Positions 59,136-64,000 of a DNA stretch of 64,000 nucleotides are shown one piece after another (positions within the stretch are counted from its first letter, which is position 1; each line of letters begins with the position of its first letter). The stretch lies in the NCBI RefSeq assembly GCF_005925345.1, contig NZ_SSHJ01000002.1, forward strand, positions 62,001 to 126,000, read 5' to 3'. The notes under the pieces were generated by a model. That model was not told where the DNA came from, searched no databases, and saw only the letters and a list, made by a program, of their open reading frames with translations. The DNA comes from Pedobacter ureilyticus (lineage in GTDB: Bacteria; Bacteroidota; Bacteroidia; Sphingobacteriales; Sphingobacteriaceae). The translations under genes were made by a program, and so were the position numbers.

Positions 59136-62100
59136 TTACAATTTACGTTTTACTTCTACTTGTTCGTAAGCTTCTACGATATCTCCAACTTCAATATTGT
59201 TAAAGTTTTGAATATTCAAACCACATTCGTAGCCTTTAGAAACTTCTTTCACATCATCTTTGTAACGTTTCAATGAAGCCAATTCACCTGTGTAAATTAC
59301 TACACCGTCACGTACGATACGGATTTTGCTATTTCTAGTAATCTTACCATCTAACACCATACAACCCGCAATGGTACCGACTTTAGTAATTTTAAACGTC
59401 TCGCGGATTTCTACGTTAGCCACAATCTTCTCTTCAAATTCTGGTGCCAACATACCCTCCATTGCCGCTTTAATCTCATTGATCGCATCGTAGATAATAG
59501 AGTACAAACGAATATCAATTTGCTCTGCCTCGGCCAATTTACGTGCTCCTGTTGATGGACGTACTTGGAAACCGATAATGATCGCATCTGATGCCGAAGC
59601 TAACAATACATCACTTTCAGAGATTTGACCCACTGCTTTACTGATTACATTGATTTGAATTTCTGGTGTAGAAAGCTTCAACAACGAATCTGCTAATGCC
59701 TCGATAGAACCATCCACGTCACCTTTGATGATCAAGTTTAGCTCTTTAAAGTTTCCAATTGCTAAACGACGACCGATCTCAGCCAAAGTGATATGTTTCT
59801 GCGTACGCAAGCCTTGTTCACGCATTAACTGCAAACGTTTATTTGCAATATCTCTAGCTTCGCTTTCACTTTCTAAAGCATTAAATCTATCTCCAGCAGT
59901 AGGCGCTCCCTGCATACCCAACACCTGTACTGGTACAGATGGGCCTGCCGAATTTACTTTTGCACCACGTTCGTTGAACAACGCTTTTACTCTACCACTG
60001 TAGCTACCAGCTAAAATTGGATCTCCAACTTTTAAAGTACCCCCTTGTACTAGAACCGTAGTTACAATACCACGACCTTTATCTAAGGTAGCTTCAATTA
60101 CAGTACCTGTAGCACGTTTATTAGGATTAGCTTTTAATTCTAATAATTCGGCTTCTAATAATACTTTATCTAATAGCAAGTCTACGTTTAAACCGCTCTT
60201 ACCTGATATTTCTTGTGATTGATATTTACCACCCCAATCCTCAACTAAAATATTCATTACAGATAACTGTTCACGAATTCTATCTGAGTTTGCACCCGGC
60301 TTATCTATTTTAGTAAATGCGAATACCAAAGGCACACCTGCCGCTTGTGCGTGGTTAATTGCCTCTTTAGTTTGTGGCATCACAGCATCATCCGCAGCTA
60401 CTACAATAATGGCAATATCTGCCACTTTAGCACCACGAGCACGCATTGCTGTAAAGGCCTCGTGACCCGGCGTATCTAAGAAAGTGATTTCTTTTCCAGC
60501 ACTAGTTGTTACTTTATAAGCGCCAATGTGCTGCGTAATACCGCCCGCTTCTCCAGCTACCACATTCGCTTTACGGATATAATCTAGTAATGAAGTTTTA
60601 CCATGATCCACGTGACCCATAATGGTTACTACCGGAACTCTTGGTAATAAGTTCTCTTCAGAATCTTCTTCTTCAATATTGATGTCTTCTTCTTCGTCTG
60701 GTTTTACGAATTGGATTTCGTACCCAAACTCATCAGCCACAATAGTTAAGGTTTCTGCATCTAAACGTTGGTTAATGGATACAAACATACCTAAACTCAT
60801 ACAGGTTCCAATAATTTTGGTTACCGGCACGTCTATCATGTTAGCCAATTCGTTGGCAGTAACAAACTCTGTTACTTTCAACACCTTCGATTGCAATTCT
60901 TCCTCTAATGCTGCTTCCTCTGCCGAAAGCGCTACATCATCACGTTTTTGACGACGAAGTTTAGCTCTTTGCGCAAATTTACCCGACTTACCTGCACCAC
61001 TTAAACGAGCAAGTGTGGCTTTGATTTGGTCTTGGATTTCTTTTTCAGTTGGTTCCTCTTTTGGAGTGCTTCCACCTGCAGCATTTCTATTTCCTTGATA
61101 ACCTGGACGGTTATTGTTGTTGTTTCTGTTACCTTGATAACCACCACCTTGGCCACCGCCTGGACGATTGCCCTGATAAGGCGTTCTTTGTCCACCACCT
61201 TGTTGGTTAGTTCCAGGAGTACCTGCAGCGCCGCCTTGACCTTGCTGCTGTCCGCCAGCACCAGGAGCACCCGGTGTTTTCTTGCGTTTACGCTTACGTC
61301 TAGCAGCTTCACTATCGCTAGATGAAGAAGCAACTGGCTGGTTTCTTCTATCTGGTGTAGTTGGAAGTACTATTTTACCAATGATATTTGGGCCGGTCAA
61401 CTTCACCGAACGAGCTTTTATGACTTCGTCTTTAGGAGCCTCTACTGGCGCCGGTGTTGCCGTTTTTGGTTCAGCTGGTTTTTCAACTACAGGCTTCTCT
61501 TCTGCTTTAACTGGCTCTGCTGGTTTTTCTGCTACCGGCTTTTCTACTGGTTTCTCTTCTACCTTAGGGGCAGCCTCAACTGGTTTTTCTTCCTTAACCA
61601 CAGGAGGAACCACAGCCGCAGGAGCAGGAGTTTCCTCTTTTTTAACAGGGCGTGTTTTTGAATTCAAATCGTTAAGGTTAATTTTACCAACGATCTTAAC
61701 GCCTGGCAAAGCAGATTCTTCTACGCTTTCAGTAGGTTTAGCTACTTCAGCTTTTGGCTCTTCTTTAACCGCTTCTGCCGGCTTTTCTGGTACCGGCTTC
61801 TCTGCTTCTGTTTTTTCTACTGGAGGCGTATATTGACTAATGTTTTTAATCAACACTCCCTCGCTCTCGAATTCCGAATTTTTCTTTGGTGCTTCAGGAG
61901 TTTTTTCAGTTGTTACTTCAGGTTCATCACGACGAATTTTGCCAATAACTATTTGGTTAGCCTCTTCCTTTACTATTTTATCTCCCTGAAACTCTCTAAG
62001 CAAGACATTATACATCTCTCCAGAAAGCTTGGTGTTAGGCTTATTATCCACAGCATAGCCCTTCTTCCCAAGGAATTCTACCGCCGTAGCCAATCCTATG

Positions 62101-62150
62101 TTAAGTTCCTTTGCTGCTTTTAATAATACTACTGTTTTGTCGTCTGACAT
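59136..62150 (-). CDS. infB: Translation initiation factor IF-2
   Basis: A 1004-residue initiation GTPase. The N-terminal winged helix domain ([31 protein letters not shown]) is followed by a very long disordered region (about 80-380) rich in Pro, Glu, Lys and Val ([19 protein letters not shown]) and then a Gly/Gln/Asn region with several YQGNR units. The core: IF2N segment, G domain [12 protein letters not shown] (about 509-520), DTPGHEA, TKIDKP, then domains II-IV that bind fMet-tRNA. Third gene of rimP-nusA-infB. Confidence 0.97.
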   Translation of the reverse strand: MSDDKTVVLLKAAKELNIGLATAVEFLGKKGYAVDNKPNTKLSGEMYNVLLREFQGDKIVKEEANQIVIGKIRRDEPEVTTEKTPEAPKKNSEFESEGVLIKNISQYTPPVEKTEAEKPVPEKPAEAVKEEPKAEVAKPTESVEESALPGVKIVGKINLNDLNSKTRPVKKEETPAPAAVVPPVVKEEKPVEAAPKVEEKPVEKPVAEKPAEPVKAEEKPVVEKPAEPKTATPAPVEAPKDEVIKARSVKLTGPNIIGKIVLPTTPDRRNQPVASSSSDSEAARRKRKRKKTPGAPGAGGQQQGQGGAAGTPGTNQQGGGQRTPYQGNRPGGGQGGGYQGNRNNNNNRPGYQGNRNAAGGSTPKEEPTEKEIQDQIKATLARLSGAGKSGKFAQRAKLRRQKRDDVALSAEEAALEEELQSKVLKVTEFVTANELANMIDVPVTKIIGTCMSLGMFVSINQRLDAETLTIVADEFGYEIQFVKPDEEEDINIEEEDSEENLLPRVPVVTIMGHVDHGKTSLLDYIRKANVVAGEAGGITQHIGAYKVTTSAGKEITFLDTPGHEAFTAMRARGAKVADIAIIVVAADDAVMPQTKEAINHAQAAGVPLVFAFTKIDKPGANSDRIREQLSVMNILVEDWGGKYQSQEISGKSGLNVDLLLDKVLLEAELLELKANPNKRATGTVIEATLDKGRGIVTTVLVQGGTLKVGDPILAGSYSGRVKALFNERGAKVNSAGPSVPVQVLGMQGAPTAGDRFNALESESEARDIANKRLQLMREQGLRTQKHITLAEIGRRLAIGNFKELNLIIKGDVDGSIEALADSLLKLSTPEIQINVISKAVGQISESDVLLASASDAIIIGFQVRPSTGARKLAEAEQIDIRLYSIIYDAINEIKAAMEGMLAPEFEEKIVANVEIRETFKITKVGTIAGCMVLDGKITRNSKIRIVRDGVVIYTGELASLKRYKDDVKEVSKGYECGLNIQNFNNIEVGDIVEAYEQVEVKRKL

Positions 62151-62217
62151 TGATTATCCTGTTTTTTCTAATTATACAAAAGTAACGTTTATTCTGATTT
62201 AATTCAAGTAAAGACTT

Positions 62218-63453
62218 TTATTCGAATTCTGATTGCAGAATAGCAATTACTTCTTTGATTGTTTCTTCTTCTAGATCGGTTCTTTTCACTAACTCATCTA
62301 AAGAAAGTGACAATACACTTTTTGCGGTATCTAAACCGATTGCTTTTAATTCATCGATGATCCAGCTATCGATTTCGTCTGAGAATTCTTCTAAATCCAC
62401 ATCCTCATCTTCTTCGCCAGCTTCACGATAAACATCTATTTCATAACCAGTTAACTTGCCGGCCAACTTAATATTATGTCCACCACGACCAATTGCTAAT
62501 GATACTTGATCTGGTTTTAAATAAACCGATGCACGTTTAGTTTCATCATCTAATTTAATAGAAGTGATTTTTGCCGGGCTTAAAGCACGTTGGATATATA
62601 ACGAAATATTGGTAGTAAAGTTGATTACATCAATATTTTCATTTTTTAATTCTCGCACGATACCGTGGATACGAGAACCTTTCATGCCCACACACGCACC
62701 AACTGGATCAATTCTATCATCATAAGACTCTACAGCAACTTTAGCACGTTCTCCTGGTTCACGAACAATTTTCTTAATGGTAATTAAACCGTCGAAAATT
62801 TCTGGAACTTCGATTTCGAACAAACGTTGCAAGAATTCTGGAGCTACCCTAGAAATGATAATCTTAGGTGTAGCGTTTACCATATCTACTTTAGAAATTA
62901 CGGCACGTACTGCATCTCCTTTCTTAAAATAATCAGCCGGAATTTGTTCCGTTTTAGGCATCAACAACTCGTTACCTTCATCGTCTAACACCAAAGTTTC
63001 CTTTTTCCAAACTTGGTAAACCTCGCCTGTTACAATTTCGCCTACCCTATCTTTATATTTTTTGAAGATTTCGTCTTTTTCTAGTTCTAATACTTTAGAA
63101 ACTAAAGTTTGACGAGCGGCTAAAATAGCTCTTCGGCCAAAACTTTCTAAAGTAATTTGCTCTATATAATCGTCGCCAACCTCTAAATCAGCATCGTACT
63201 GGTGTACTTCAGCCAATTCAATTTCCAAGTCATCATCTTCAGAAAAACCATCTTCCATTACTTTTCTGGTTCTCCAAATCTCCAAATCTCCGTTATCTGG
63301 GTTCACAATCACATCGCAGTTTTCATCTGTTCCGTATTTTTTACGCAACATACTACGAAACACCTCTTCTAATACGCTAATTACCGTAGGGCGGTCGATA
63401 TTCTTAAAGTCTTTAAACTCTTGAAAAGAATCGATTAAATTAATATTGTTCAT
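62218..63453 (-). CDS. nusA: Transcription termination/antitermination factor NusA
   Basis: A 411-residue protein: N-terminal RNAP-binding domain, an S1 domain (about 135-200), two KH domains (about 235-345: GSRIHGIVRELKNENIDVINF, IGRGGHNIKLAGKLTGYEID), and a C-terminal helix-hairpin-helix-like acidic repeat (about 350-411). It stimulates pausing and hairpin termination. Three bases after rimP and 67 bases before infB on the same strand. This is the usual operon order. Confidence 0.95.
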   Translation of the reverse strand: MNNINLIDSFQEFKDFKNIDRPTVISVLEEVFRSMLRKKYGTDENCDVIVNPDNGDLEIWRTRKVMEDGFSEDDDLEIELAEVHQYDADLEVGDDYIEQITLESFGRRAILAARQTLVSKVLELEKDEIFKKYKDRVGEIVTGEVYQVWKKETLVLDDEGNELLMPKTEQIPADYFKKGDAVRAVISKVDMVNATPKIIISRVAPEFLQRLFEIEVPEIFDGLITIKKIVREPGERAKVAVESYDDRIDPVGACVGMKGSRIHGIVRELKNENIDVINFTTNISLYIQRALSPAKITSIKLDDETKRASVYLKPDQVSLAIGRGGHNIKLAGKLTGYEIDVYREAGEEDEDVDLEEFSDEIDSWIIDELKAIGLDTAKSVLSLSLDELVKRTDLEEETIKEVIAILQSEFE

Positions 63454-63455
63454 TT

Positions 63456-63920
63456 TTACTTAAATGAAATTAAAACCTTTGTTTCTATTATATCTTTTAA
63501 CTCAATTTGGCTACTTACCAACTGCACTTTTTTTCCTTTTTCTTTCATTTGCTCCTCAATGGTAATCGAGGTCTCGTTTGCAGCTACCAGTTTACCTTCT
63601 TTTTTATCGCCGTTAGTTAATTTTAACGCCAACTCTCTGCCAATGTTTTTGGCATATTGCCTAGTTAATTTTAACGGTTCGCCAACACCTGGAGAAGAAA
63701 CTTCGAGATTGTATGCGGTTTCTATGGCATTTTCTTCTTCTAAATGAAAACCAACATGCCTGCTTATAGCAACACAATCTTGGATACTGATGCCCTGATC
63801 GCCATCTACGTGTATAATCAACTTGTTGTTGGGCAACATCTTAACCTCAACCAAAAACAACTCTGGTCTATCTGCAATTTTCTCCTCTACCAGTTCTCTA
63901 ACTCGCTTTTCTACCTGCAT
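63456..63920 (-). CDS. rimP: Ribosome maturation factor RimP
   Basis: A 154-residue 30S assembly factor: an N-terminal alpha/beta domain (MLPNNKLIIHVDGDQGISIQDCVAISRHVG) and a C-terminal Sm-like beta barrel (NLEVSSPGVGEPLKLTRQY and GKLVAANETSITIEEQ). ATG at 63920 is used because the upstream in-frame codon is TTG two codons away. First visible gene of the operon with nusA and infB; its own leader carries the hairpin at 63947-63962. Confidence 0.94.
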   Translation of the reverse strand: MQVEKRVRELVEEKIADRPELFLVEVKMLPNNKLIIHVDGDQGISIQDCVAISRHVGFHLEEENAIETAYNLEVSSPGVGEPLKLTRQYAKNIGRELALKLTNGDKKEGKLVAANETSITIEEQMKEKGKKVQLVSSQIELKDIIETKVLISFK

Positions 63921-63946
63921 ATACAAATTATTGCTAAATAAAAAGA

Positions 63947-63962
63947 GGGGACACCTGTCCCC
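63947..63962 (-). terminator. Hairpin upstream of rimP
   Basis: GGGGACA (63947-63953) and TGTCCCC (63956-63962) pair; on the minus strand the stem is followed by TCTTTTTATT. It should terminate the gene to the right of the window, or act on rimP expression. Confidence 0.6.
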
Positions 63963-64000
63963 CCGTTTCTTGTTTTGCCCTGCAAAGCTACAAAATTATT

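Noticed and set aside
61282..61836. A 184-codon open frame on the + strand opposite infB
   Set aside because: It mirrors the repetitive Pro/Glu/Lys codons of the IF-2 linker; Ser/Thr/Gly-rich composition is a reading-frame artefact and infB is certain.

Overview
The window is a chromosome segment from a Bacteroidota bacterium, most likely of the family Sphingobacteriaceae (Pedobacter or a close relative). This is inferred from gene content: DUF4270, DUF4249 and DUF1543 proteins, a carboxypeptidase-regulatory-domain TonB receptor, IHF-like HU, and an IF-2 with a very long low-complexity N-terminus. It also rests on promoter elements of the TAnnTTTG type, the absence of Shine-Dalgarno leaders, and AT-rich DNA with GTCATTTCGA / GTCATTGCGAGG intergenic repeats. 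No species can be named from the sequence. No rRNA, tRNA, CRISPR array, prophage or plasmid backbone was seen.

Layout. 0-1 kb: truncated 5' end of a lipoprotein gene and a repeat-rich gap with a LytTR relic. 1-10.7 kb: fumC, a membrane protein/lipoprotein pair, S1/P1 nuclease, low-molecular-weight phosphatase, a CREST-type (ceramidase-like) membrane protein, DUF1543, M14 peptidase, thioesterase and two small envelope genes. 10.7-18.8 kb: an information-processing block (radA, rng, a 29-residue basic peptide, TPR protein, HU, mutY-ssb, MBL hydrolase, ybaB, double-OmpA lipoprotein-like protein). 18.9-28.1 kb: OYE-family reductase, DsbA-like FrnE, Prc protease, ybjQ, ffh, panD, panC. 28.2-37.5 kb: a one-domain glycogen-synthase-like protein, DUF4270 lipoprotein, glmS, a TonB/MORN protein, polA, CPBP protease. 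37.5-41 kb: accessory stretch with an orphaned ParE antitoxin and a decayed toxin, REP-like hairpins and small envelope proteins. 40.5-50.5 kb: SelW-like, AhpD-like, alkyltransferase-like protein, trmB, TonB receptor plus DUF4249, OxyR, a retropepsin-fold protein lacking its aspartates, DUF763 with a clamp-binding tail, and a REP-associated transposase between two identical palindromes. 50.5-64 kb: ridA-eamA-recG, major OmpA, meaB, an MsbA-type ABC exporter and the rimP-nusA-infB operon.

The genes are mainly housekeeping: translation (rimP, nusA, infB, trmB, ffh), DNA repair and replication (polA, recG, radA, mutY, ssb, ATL, DUF763), coenzyme A precursor synthesis (panC, panD), cell wall precursor supply (glmS) and envelope/outer-membrane functions. 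The unusual content is in the small print. A ~138-bp inverted-repeat element sits at three convergent gene junctions. A RAYT transposase ends inside its own REP palindrome. A toxin-antitoxin pair has kept the antitoxin but lost the toxin through one nonsense change and two frameshifts. Several enzymes have lost catalytic residues. Many conserved genes start with TTG or GTG, and several promoter boxes lie so close to the start codon that the mRNA should be leaderless. I did not find a clearly new multi-gene defence or biosynthetic system.
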